Positions 1 through 4,883 of a stretch of DNA of 7,658 bases are shown piece after piece (within the stretch, counting starts at the first letter, position 1; every line of letters begins with the position of its first letter). The stretch spans positions 1 through 7,658 of the forward strand of contig CAQUUC010000010.1 of assembly GCA_948896235.1 (NCBI GenBank). The letters are read 5' to 3'. The notes below the pieces were generated by a model that saw nothing but the letters and a program-made list of their open reading frames with translations, was not told the origin of the DNA and made no database searches. The position numbers and the translations under genes were made by a program. This stretch comes from an uncultured Clostridia bacterium. Its GTDB lineage: Bacteria; Bacillota; Clostridia; TANB77; CAG-508.

Positions 1-52
1 TGCCGAAGATACTTACGGGTTACCCTGTTGGGAAAATAGGTTGTCGCCAGGT
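1..52 (+). rRNA. rrf: 5S ribosomal RNA, 3' end (partial)
   Basis: The first ~52 bases match the 3' half of a bacterial 5S rRNA. The GCCGA start of the helix IV/loop E region, a helix IV with pairing ACGGG/CCCTGT arms at about 14-28, a GGAAAATAGG stretch like the GAGAGTAGG of other 5S RNAs, and the closing GCCAGG strand are all visible. The 5' half lies outside the window. An rRNA operon, read on the plus strand, therefore ends here. The exact 3' end (51-53) is estimated. Confidence 0.9.
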
Positions 53-67
53 TTTTTTTATTTATTT

Positions 68-116
68 AAGAAACCATATTTAAGATATTAGAGTAATATT
101 TTAAATATGGTTTCTT
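68..116 (+). terminator. Long hairpin after 5S rRNA, probable rRNA operon terminator
   Basis: The arms 68-83 and 101-116 are a perfect 16-bp inverted repeat (AAGAAACCATATTTAA). Pairing continues inward, with one G-U pair at 84/100, to a three-base loop at 91-93, giving 23 bp in all. A T-rich tract lies both just upstream (52-67) and at the 3' foot, but the downstream tract is broken by other bases. It could work in either direction. Its role as the rRNA terminator is inferred from position. Confidence 0.7.
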
Positions 117-165
117 TACTTATTATTAAAAAAATGTTACAATAATTATCATCAATTATTAAAAA

Positions 166-188
166 GATTAATAATTGGATTAATAATT
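166..188 (+). repeat. Tandem 11-base direct repeat upstream of flavin reductase gene
   Basis: GATTAATAATT occurs at 166-176 and again at 178-188, a 12-base period. The first copy also forms the right arm of an inverted repeat (CAATTATTA at 153-161 with TAATAATTG at 169-177). A TATATT sequence at 190-195 could be a -10 box, but I see no good -35. In DNA this AT-rich the repeat may be chance; an operator role is only a possibility. Confidence 0.35.
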
Positions 189-227
189 CTATATTAAGAA
201 AGCTAATAGAGAGGTAGTTTATAAAAT

Positions 228-824
228 ATGAGTAAAGTAATGTGGAAACCAGGAACATTTTTATATCCATTACCAGCAGTAATGGTAAGTTGTGGAACGA
301 TGGAAAAATCTAATATTATAACAGTGGCTTGGACAGGAATATTAAATACTAATCCAGCATTGGTTTATATTAGTGTTAGACCTACTAGATATTCTTACAA
401 TTTAATAAAAGAACAAGGAGAATTCGTAATAAATCTCACCACAGAAGAATTAGCATATGCAACAGATTGGTGTGGAGTAAAATCTGGTAAAGATGTAGAT
501 AAATTTAAGACTATGCATTTAACAAAACAAAAAGCAAATTTTGTTAAATGTCCTATGATTGAAGAAGCTCCAGTTTCAGTAGAATGTAAAGTTAAAGAGA
601 TACGTGAATTTGGAACTCATAATACGTTCATAGCAGAAGTTCTAGCAATTAATGCTGATGAAAAATATATAGATAAAAATGGGGCATTTGATATATCAAA
701 ATGTAATTTGATGGCATATTCAAATGGTCATTATTATTCTCTTGGGAAAAAGATAGGAAGATTTGGATTTTCAGTAGAAAAGAAAAAACGAGCCAATAAA
801 AATAAAGGAAAGTTTAGAAAATAA
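228..824 (+). CDS. Flavin reductase-like / flavoredoxin family protein
   Basis: This 198-aa protein has the features of the FMN-binding flavin reductase-like (flavoredoxin) family: the N-terminal WKPG..LYPLPAVMVS segment (residues 6-21), the TVAWTG...NPALVYISVRPTRYSYNLI core (32-60) expected to contact FMN, FVINL (66-70), and SGKDVDKF (86-93). Family members bind FMN and carry out flavin-linked electron transfer in the cytoplasm; the substrate here cannot be read from sequence. The length is normal for the family. It has five cysteines (22, 82, 108, 120, 159) and a very basic tail (about 174-198). The ATG at 228 is chosen because of the GAGAGG at 209-214; a second ATG at 240 is further from it. 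The gene stands alone between the rRNA operon and rpmG, and I see no clear terminator after it. Confidence 0.85.
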   Translation: MSKVMWKPGTFLYPLPAVMVSCGTMEKSNIITVAWTGILNTNPALVYISVRPTRYSYNLIKEQGEFVINLTTEELAYATDWCGVKSGKDVDKFKTMHLTKQKANFVKCPMIEEAPVSVECKVKEIREFGTHNTFIAEVLAINADEKYIDKNGAFDISKCNLMAYSNGHYYSLGKKIGRFGFSVEKKKRANKNKGKFRK

Positions 825-883
825 AATTAAAAAACATATTAGAAAAAAATTAACAAAATTTACCGAAAAAATGCTTATAAATA

Positions 884-912
884 TTGACAGAATATGCTAT
901 TTGTGATAAACT
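884..912 (+). promoter_or_regulatory. Promoter of the rpmG-secE-nusG-rplK-rplA cluster
   Basis: A consensus -35 box TTGACA (884-889) is followed after 17 bases by TAAACT (907-912), which matches four of six -10 positions. Transcription would start near 919, just ahead of rpmG with no other gene between. No other promoter of similar quality was seen before rplL, so it may serve the whole cluster. Confidence 0.65.
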
Positions 913-917
913 ATTTT

Positions 918-942
918 AGCATATGCGAAAAATGCATATGCT
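918..942 (+). repeat. Inverted repeat with two GCATATGC palindromes in the rpmG leader
   Basis: AGCATATGC (918-926) and GCATATGCT (934-942) form a 9-bp hairpin with a seven-base A-rich loop. Each arm contains the palindrome GCATATGC, and ATATGC also occurs at 892-897 inside the promoter spacer. There is no T-run, so it is not an intrinsic terminator. It may be a 5' UTR stabilising hairpin or a DNA operator at the start site. Confidence 0.5.
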
Positions 943-990
943 CACATCGTTTTATAAAGTAAGGAAAGAGATTACGGAGGTGTATTTAAC

Positions 991-1155
991 ATGGCTGCAA
1001 AAGGACCAAGAGAACATATAACATTAGAATGTACAGAATGTAAAAGAAGAAATTATATGACAGAAAAAAACAAGAGAAATAATACTGATAGATTAGAAAT
1101 CGTAAAGTATTGTAAATTCTGTAAAAAACGTACAACACATAAAGAAACAAAATAA
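991..1155 (+). CDS. rpmG: 50S ribosomal protein L33
   Basis: A 54-aa protein with the L33 pattern. It begins AAKGPREHITLECTECKRRNY and ends YCKFCKKRTTHKETK. Two CxxC pairs (Cys14/Cys17 and Cys41/Cys44) mark the zinc-binding form. L33 is a small protein of the large ribosomal subunit near the E site. The ATG at 991 has GGAGG at 976-980 and gives the usual family N-terminus. It is the first gene of the cluster and lies 21 bases before secE, the standard arrangement in Firmicutes. Confidence 0.95.
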   Translation: MAAKGPREHITLECTECKRRNYMTEKNKRNNTDRLEIVKYCKFCKKRTTHKETK

Positions 1156-1176
1156 ACCTATTTTTAGGAGGTTAAA

Positions 1177-1482
1177 ATGGCAAAAGAAGTAAATAACAAA
1201 AAAGAAAATAATAGACATTTTTTAAAAGATTTTAAAGCAGAATTAAGAAAAGTTATTTGGCCAACACCAAAACAAGTAGCAAACAATACAACAGCAGTTA
1301 TTACAATTGTTTTAATTACTGCCATTATAGTTTTTGTATTGGACGTAGCTTTTGAAAAATTAAATACACATGGAATAGATAGATTAAAGACTATTGTTAG
1401 CAAAGAAGATAATAGTATATCTAATACTGTAAATGGAAATACCATTGAAAATAACCAAGTAAATAGTAATACAGTACAATAA
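1177..1482 (+). CDS. secE: Preprotein translocase subunit SecE
   Basis: SecE is the small essential subunit of the SecYEG channel; it clamps SecY in the cytoplasmic membrane. The 101-aa product has a basic, Asn/Lys-rich N-terminus, the amphipathic helix F19-KAELRKVIWPTPKQV with the conserved WPT motif (28-30), and one membrane segment at about 40-58. The start is well supported by AGGAGG at 1166-1171. After the membrane segment, single-membrane-span SecE proteins normally stop soon, but here a polar extension of about 35 residues (about 66-101) follows, very rich in Asn, Ser and Thr. Its position between rpmG and nusG is canonical. Confidence 0.93.
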   Translation: MAKEVNNKKENNRHFLKDFKAELRKVIWPTPKQVANNTTAVITIVLITAIIVFVLDVAFEKLNTHGIDRLKTIVSKEDNSISNTVNGNTIENNQVNSNTVQ

Positions 1483-1536
1483 TATTCTATTTCAAGAATA
1501 ATCTTAAAATGTTTAGATAAAGGAGGCTACTTTATA

Positions 1537-2070
1537 ATGTCTCAAGTTGATGAAAAAAATGAATCAAGATGGTACGTTGTACATACATATTCAGGTTATG
1601 AAAATAAAGTTAAAACAGATTTAGAAAAAACAATAAAAAATAGAGAGTTAGAAGATTTTTTCTTTGATATTGTTGTTCCAATGGAGGAACAAATAGAAAT
1701 CAAAGATGGAAAAAGAAAAACAAATCTTAAAAAGGTTTTTCCAGGGTATGTTTTAGTTAAAATGATAGTAACAGAAGAATCATGGTACATAGTAAGAAAT
1801 ACAAGGGGAGTAACTGGATTTGTTGGTTCAGGTGCAGACCCAATACCATTAACTGATGAAGAAATACGCAATATGGGATTTGAAGAAACAGGTATAAATG
1901 TAGACTATGAAGTAAATGATTCAGTAAGAGTTACAAATGGACCATTAGTAGATTTTATAGGTATAGTACAAGAAATCAATAAAGAAAAACACAAAGTAAA
2001 AGTACTAGTATCTATGTTTGGAAGAGAAACACCAGTTGAGTTAGAGTTTTCTCAAGTACAAAAAGTTTAA
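1537..2070 (+). CDS. nusG: Transcription termination/antitermination protein NusG
   Basis: NusG binds RNA polymerase and modulates pausing, termination and coupling to translation. The 177-aa length is typical. The N-terminal NGN domain begins with RWYVVHTYSGYENKV (11-25) and contains FPGYVLV (68-74) and RNTRGVTGFVGS (87-98). The C-terminal KOW domain (about 124-177) has DSVRVTNGPLVDFIG..., ending in VELEFSQVQKV. AGGAGG at 1521-1526 supports the ATG at 1537. It follows secE by 54 bases, which include a small 6-bp hairpin (1483-1500) without a T-run, and precedes rplK, the usual gene order. Confidence 0.97.
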   Translation: MSQVDEKNESRWYVVHTYSGYENKVKTDLEKTIKNRELEDFFFDIVVPMEEQIEIKDGKRKTNLKKVFPGYVLVKMIVTEESWYIVRNTRGVTGFVGSGADPIPLTDEEIRNMGFEETGINVDYEVNDSVRVTNGPLVDFIGIVQEINKEKHKVKVLVSMFGRETPVELEFSQVQKV

Positions 2071-2112
2071 AATTTTAAAAAATATAATTCAATTTGAAGG
2101 TAGGTGAAAAAA

Positions 2113-2541
2113 ATGGCAGAGAAAGAAATTTCAAATGTAATCAAATTACAAATAGAAGCAGGAAAAGCTACTCCAGCTCCACCAGTAGGACCTGCACTTG
2201 GTTCAAGTGGTGTAAATATTATGCAATTTGTTAAAGAATTCAATGATAGAACAGCAAACCAACCAGGAATGATAATACCAGTTGTAATTACTGTATATAA
2301 AGATAAATCTTTTGAATTTATTACAAAAGTTCCACCAGTTGCAGTATTAATCAAAAAAGCATTAAAAATAGAAAAAGGTTCAGGAAAACCAAATAAAGAT
2401 AAAGTTGCAACAATTACGATGGAACAAGTAAAACAAATAGCAGAACAAAAAATGGAAGATTTAAATGCTGCATCACTTGAAACTGCAATGAGTATGGTAA
2501 AAGGTACAGCTCGTTCAATGGGTGTTGTTGTAGCAGAATAG
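2113..2541 (+). CDS. rplK: 50S ribosomal protein L11
   Basis: L11 binds the GTPase-associated region of 23S rRNA and takes part in factor binding and the stringent response. The sequence shows NVIKLQIEAGKATPAPPVGPALGSSG (8-33), containing the proline-rich segment between the two domains, then NIMQFVKEFNDRT, TVPP-like KVPPVAVLIKKA (72-83), and the C-terminal rRNA-binding domain ending GTARSMGVVVAE. I chose the ATG at 2113 (142 aa, family about 141). An in-frame GTG at 2104 would add three residues but lies inside the ribosome binding stretch GAAGGTAGGTG (2096-2106). It ends in TAG. Confidence 0.97.
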   Translation: MAEKEISNVIKLQIEAGKATPAPPVGPALGSSGVNIMQFVKEFNDRTANQPGMIIPVVITVYKDKSFEFITKVPPVAVLIKKALKIEKGSGKPNKDKVATITMEQVKQIAEQKMEDLNAASLETAMSMVKGTARSMGVVVAE

Positions 2542-2566
2542 TTTAATTAAGAATTAAAAATAAAAA

Positions 2567-2594
2567 TTGGGAGAGGATAACTCGTTTGTACCAA
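2567..2594 (+). promoter_or_regulatory. Putative ribosomal protein L1 autoregulatory mRNA site
   Basis: TTGG (2567-2570) pairs with CCAA (2591-2594), and GAG (2573-2575) with CTC (2581-2583) around the loop GATAA. This leaves an asymmetric internal loop of GA opposite GTTTGTA. The same plan, a GG-GAG strand opposite a purine/U-rich loop followed by ACC, occurs in the L1-binding stem (helix 76/77) of 23S rRNA. The stem ends exactly where the rplA ribosome binding site AAGGAGG (2594-2600) begins, so bound L1 could block translation of its own gene. The identification rests on my structural comparison only. Confidence 0.55.
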
Positions 2595-2606
2595 AGGAGG
2601 ATTTAA

Positions 2607-3290
2607 ATGAAACAAGGAAAAAGATATGAAGAAGCTTCTAAATTAGTAGATTCTACTAAGGTTTATGAAGCAAAAGAAGCAATGGAAATAATTGATAAAT
2701 TTCCAAAAGCAAAATTTGATGAAACAGTTGAATTGCATGTTAAATTAGGAGTAGACTCTAAACATGCTGATCAACAAGTTAGAGGTACAGTAGTACTTCC
2801 AAATGGAACTGGTAAAACACTAAGAGTTTTAGTTTTTGCAAAAGGTGATAAGGCAAAAGAAGCAGAAGCTGCAGGAGCAGATTTTGTTGGTGCTGAAGAA
2901 CTAATACCAAAAATTGAAAAAGAAAACTGGTTTGAATATGATGTTATCGTTGCAACACCAGATATGATGGGTGTTGTTGGTAGACTTGGTAAAGTATTAG
3001 GACCAAAAGGATTAATGCCTAACCCAAAATCAGGAACAGTTACAATGGATGTTACAAAAGCAATTGGAGAAATTAAATCAGGTAAAGTTGAATATCGTTT
3101 AGATAAAACAAACATCATTCACTTAGGATTTGGAAAAGTATCATTTGGAGCTGAAAAATTATTAGAAAATTACGAAACAGTAATTGAAGCAATAATTAAA
3201 GCAAAACCAGCTGCTGCAAAAGGTCAATACATTAAAAGTGTTGCAGTAACAACTACAATGGGACCAAGTGTATATATAAACCAAAAATAG
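2607..3290 (+). CDS. rplA: 50S ribosomal protein L1
   Basis: L1 forms the mobile L1 stalk that helps the deacylated tRNA leave the E site, and it often represses its own mRNA. The 227-aa product is of normal length. Diagnostic parts are the N-terminal KRYEEASKLVD, LGVDSKHADQQVRGTVVLPNGTGK (47-70), and the family signature GRLGKVLGPKGLMPNPKSGTVT (125-146), ending with KGQYIKSVAVTTTMGPSVYIN. The ATG at 2607 has an ideal AAGGAGG at 2594-2600. It is separated from rplK by 65 bases that contain the probable L1 binding hairpin. Confidence 0.97.
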   Translation: MKQGKRYEEASKLVDSTKVYEAKEAMEIIDKFPKAKFDETVELHVKLGVDSKHADQQVRGTVVLPNGTGKTLRVLVFAKGDKAKEAEAAGADFVGAEELIPKIEKENWFEYDVIVATPDMMGVVGRLGKVLGPKGLMPNPKSGTVTMDVTKAIGEIKSGKVEYRLDKTNIIHLGFGKVSFGAEKLLENYETVIEAIIKAKPAAAKGQYIKSVAVTTTMGPSVYINQK

Positions 3291-3300
3291 AAAAATAATA

Positions 3301-3397
3301 AATAGCCAAAGACAGTAGGCAAAATTTTAGTAAGTCCTACCGAGGTATAATAATGATCGGGAAACTCTGCTCATAATATGCCTGGAACTTGGCTATT
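3301..3397 (+). ncRNA. L10 leader (ribosomal protein L10-L12 binding mRNA element)
   Basis: The stretch has the layout of the Firmicutes L10 leader upstream of rplJ. An outer helix pairs AATAGCCAA (3301-3309) with TTGGCTATT (3389-3397). An inner helix pairs GTAGG (3315-3319) with CCTAC (3336-3340) and is flanked by the typical AAAGACAGTAGG and CCTACCGAGGT segments. A third arm pairs 3343-3356 with 3371-3383. L10 in complex with L12 is known to bind such leaders and repress rplJ-rplL. The element starts only 10 bases after rplA and no promoter is seen just before it, so it probably acts within a longer transcript. Confidence 0.87.
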
Positions 3398-3417
3398 ATG
3401 GGTAGTTTTTAATTTTT
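3367..3417 (+). terminator. Attenuator-type terminator in the rplJ leader
   Basis: Bases 3367-3378 pair with 3394-3405 (12 pairs, two of them G-U). After a bulged T, GCC (3380-3382) pairs with GGC (3391-3393), leaving an eight-base loop. The hairpin is followed directly by TTTTTAATTTTT (3406-3417). The 3' strand of the L10 leader's outer helix (3389-3397) and the 3' strand of its third arm (3371-3383) are both inside this hairpin, so the leader fold and the terminator cannot form together. This suggests control by transcription attenuation. Confidence 0.7.
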
Positions 3418-3481
3418 ATGAATTAATATAAATATTAGAAAAAATAAAATTCTAAGGAATTTTGGAGGAGGTGAAAACCAA

Positions 3482-3985
3482 ATGGCAAACGAGAAAATAA
3501 TCAAACAAAAAGATGAAGAAGTAAAAGCATTAGCAGCTAGTATAAAAGATGCAAAATTAGTGCTTTTAACAGATTACAGAGGAATTAATGTTACAGATGT
3601 AACAGATTTAAGAAAAACATTAAGAGGAACAAATTCAGAATATAAAGTAATTAAAAACAATATAACAAGAAGAGCATTAAAAGAATGTAGCTTAGAAGGT
3701 CTTGATGAAGCATTAGTTGGACCAACAGCAGTTATATTAGGTAAAGTTGATTACTTAGAGCCAGCAAAGGCTATATATGAATTTACAAAGAAAAATGAAT
3801 TCTATAAAATTAAAGGTGGTATAGTTGAAGGAAAAGTAATGAGTGCAGAAGAAATTATTACTTTAGCAAAACTACCATCAAGAGAAACATTACTATCAAT
3901 GCTTGCTGGTGCATTACTTGGAAATATTTCAAAACTTGCAGTTGCACTTGATCAAGTTAAAGTACAAAAAGAAGCTAATGCTTAG
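3482..3985 (+). CDS. rplJ: 50S ribosomal protein L10
   Basis: L10 anchors the L12 dimers of the ribosomal stalk to 23S rRNA. The 167-aa product has the family length and sequence: an N-terminal helix, LVLLTDYRGINVTDVTDLRKTLR (26-48), YKVIKNNITRRAL (54-66), the GPTAVILGK strand (80-88), and a C-terminal helix (about 134-160) that would carry L12 dimers. The ATG at 3482 follows GGAGGAGGTG (3464-3473). It is preceded by an L10 leader and an attenuator, so its own product very likely controls expression. rplL follows after 108 bases. Confidence 0.96.
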   Translation: MANEKIIKQKDEEVKALAASIKDAKLVLLTDYRGINVTDVTDLRKTLRGTNSEYKVIKNNITRRALKECSLEGLDEALVGPTAVILGKVDYLEPAKAIYEFTKKNEFYKIKGGIVEGKVMSAEEIITLAKLPSRETLLSMLAGALLGNISKLAVALDQVKVQKEANA

Positions 3986-4000
3986 AAAAAATATTTTAAA

Positions 4001-4066
4001 AGCAATTATAAATTGCTAAAAAAGAATAGTAGACTTAAACTACAAAATATAAATAGGGGTTACCCC
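4001..4066 (+). promoter_or_regulatory. Small hairpins between rplJ and rplL
   Basis: Two short stems stand between the two stalk genes: AGCAATT/AATTGCT (4001-4007/4011-4017, loop ATA) and GGGG/CCCC (4056-4059/4063-4066, loop TTA). The second is a rare GC-rich patch 14 bases before the rplL ribosome binding site. Neither has a T-run, so they are not terminators. They could be processing or stability elements that help give the excess of L12 over L10; this is inference. Confidence 0.4.
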
Positions 4067-4093
4067 AAAATAAAAAATTTAGGAGGAAATAAA

Positions 4094-4459
4094 ATGAGTA
4101 AAGAAGAAATGATTGAAGAAATCAAAAAAATGACAGTTGTTGAATTAGCTGATTTAGTTAAAGCTATAGAAGAAGAATTTGGAGTATCTGCAGTAGCAGC
4201 AGCTGCACCAGCTGCTGGAGCAGTAGCAGGAGCTGCAGCCGAAGAAAAATCTTCATTTGATGTAGTATTAAAAGATGCAGGAGCAAATAAAATCCAAGTA
4301 ATCAAAGTAGTTAGAGATGCTACAGGATTAGGATTAAAAGAAGCTAAAGAATTAGTAGACGGAGCACCAAAAACAGTAAAAGAAGGAGCTTCTAAAGAAG
4401 AAGCTGAAGAATTAAAAGCTAAATTTACAGAAGTTGGAGCAGTTGTTGAACTTGCTTAG
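4094..4459 (+). CDS. rplL: 50S ribosomal protein L7/L12
   Basis: L12 is the multi-copy stalk protein that recruits translation GTPases. The 121-aa product has the three expected parts: an N-terminal dimerisation helix pair (1-30), a flexible Ala/Pro/Gly-rich hinge (about 31-50), and a C-terminal domain (53-121) with FDVVLKDAGANKIQVIKVVRDATGLGLKEAKELVDGAP. I chose the ATG at 4094 because AGGAGG at 4081-4086 precedes it and MSKEEMIEEI is the usual N-terminus. An upstream in-frame extension to 4013 would add 27 residues unlike the family. A strong terminator follows. Confidence 0.97.
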   Translation: MSKEEMIEEIKKMTVVELADLVKAIEEEFGVSAVAAAAPAAGAVAGAAAEEKSSFDVVLKDAGANKIQVIKVVRDATGLGLKEAKELVDGAPKTVKEGASKEEAEELKAKFTEVGAVVELA

Positions 4460-4470
4460 TTTAAAATATA

Positions 4471-4520
4471 AAATAATAGGATAGAAACATCTAGAGTTTT
4501 TATCCTATTATTTTTTTTAA
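4471..4520 (+). terminator. Intrinsic terminator after rplL
   Basis: AAATAATAGGATA (4471-4483) and TATCCTATTATTT (4501-4513) form a perfect 13-bp stem. Five further pairs, one of them G-U, bring it to a seven-base loop at 4489-4495, and the stem runs into an eight-T tract (4511-4518). The minus-strand flank is also T-rich, so it may serve the minus-strand remnant next to it as well. It separates rplL from whatever follows, so rpoBC are not read from this transcript. Confidence 0.9.
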
Positions 4521-4615
4521 TATTCTAATCTTTGTAAATGACGCCAACTTATATCTAATTTTTCAGCAAATTCTTCTTGAGTTAAATGATTTTTTACTCT
4601 ATTTTCTCGTAACAT
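4517..4615 (-). pseudogene. Truncated XRE-family helix-turn-helix regulator
   Basis: The minus strand reads, from an ATG at 4615-4613 to a TAA at 4519-4517, a 32-aa peptide starting MLRENRVKNHLTQEEFAEKL and ending in DISWRHLQRLEY. This matches the first three helices of an XRE/Cro-type DNA-binding domain: LRE.R...LTQEEFAEKL is helices 1-2, and DISWRHLQRLE the recognition helix. It then stops where family members continue with G/N-rich and further helices, so I read it as a decayed gene end. An AAAGG lies a few bases before the ATG, and an in-frame stop (4627-4625) closes it upstream. It could still be translated, but too little remains for a normal fold. Confidence 0.6.
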
Positions 4616-4627
4616 AATAGCCTTTTA

Positions 4628-4847
4628 TACTACTAGACAATTATGTCATAAATTAAGAAATAAAAGTATGGCAAAAATGTCATAAGAAAATATTAAAACA
4701 TGTAAAATTTTATATAAACAGAATAAAGAAAACAGAAGAAAAACGAAGAAAATAAAAGAAAAACCGTAAAATGATACCAATTAATCAAATCAATAAATAA
4801 AAGGGAAAAAATCAACAATGTAAGAACAAAATCAAAACAAAATAACT
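4628..4847. other. A-rich intergenic spacer, no gene seen
   Basis: No gene or structured RNA was recognised here. The plus strand is unusually rich in A and poor in T between about 4725 and 4840, with AGAA/AAAA runs. Near the left end are two copies of ATGTCATAA (4643-4651 and 4677-4685) and a GACA-ATTA-TGTC inverted repeat (4636-4647), which lies just upstream of the XRE remnant on its strand. The right part abuts the strong promoter of the following RNA, and its A tracts could act as an UP element. Confidence 0.5.
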
Positions 4848-4876
4848 TTGAAAAGCTGGAAAATATATGTTATAAT
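4848..4876 (+). promoter_or_regulatory. Strong extended -10 promoter of the OLE-like RNA
   Basis: TTGAAA (4848-4853), a 17-base spacer, then the consensus TATAAT (4871-4876) preceded by TGT to form an extended -10. It is one of the two best promoters in the window. Initiation would be near G4884, exactly where the base-paired 5' end of the downstream RNA begins. A-rich sequence upstream could add to its strength. Confidence 0.87.
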
Positions 4877-4883
4877 TACAAAA

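Noticed and set aside
825..883. Terminator for the flavin reductase gene
   Set aside because: The stretch is A/T-rich but I found no stem followed by a T tract.
2104..2112. GTG start for L11
   Set aside because: It lies in the ribosome binding stretch; the ATG at 2113 gives the family N-terminus and length.
4013..4093. 27-residue N-terminal extension of L7/L12
   Set aside because: It crosses two hairpins, is unlike the family, and the ATG at 4094 has an ideal AGGAGG.
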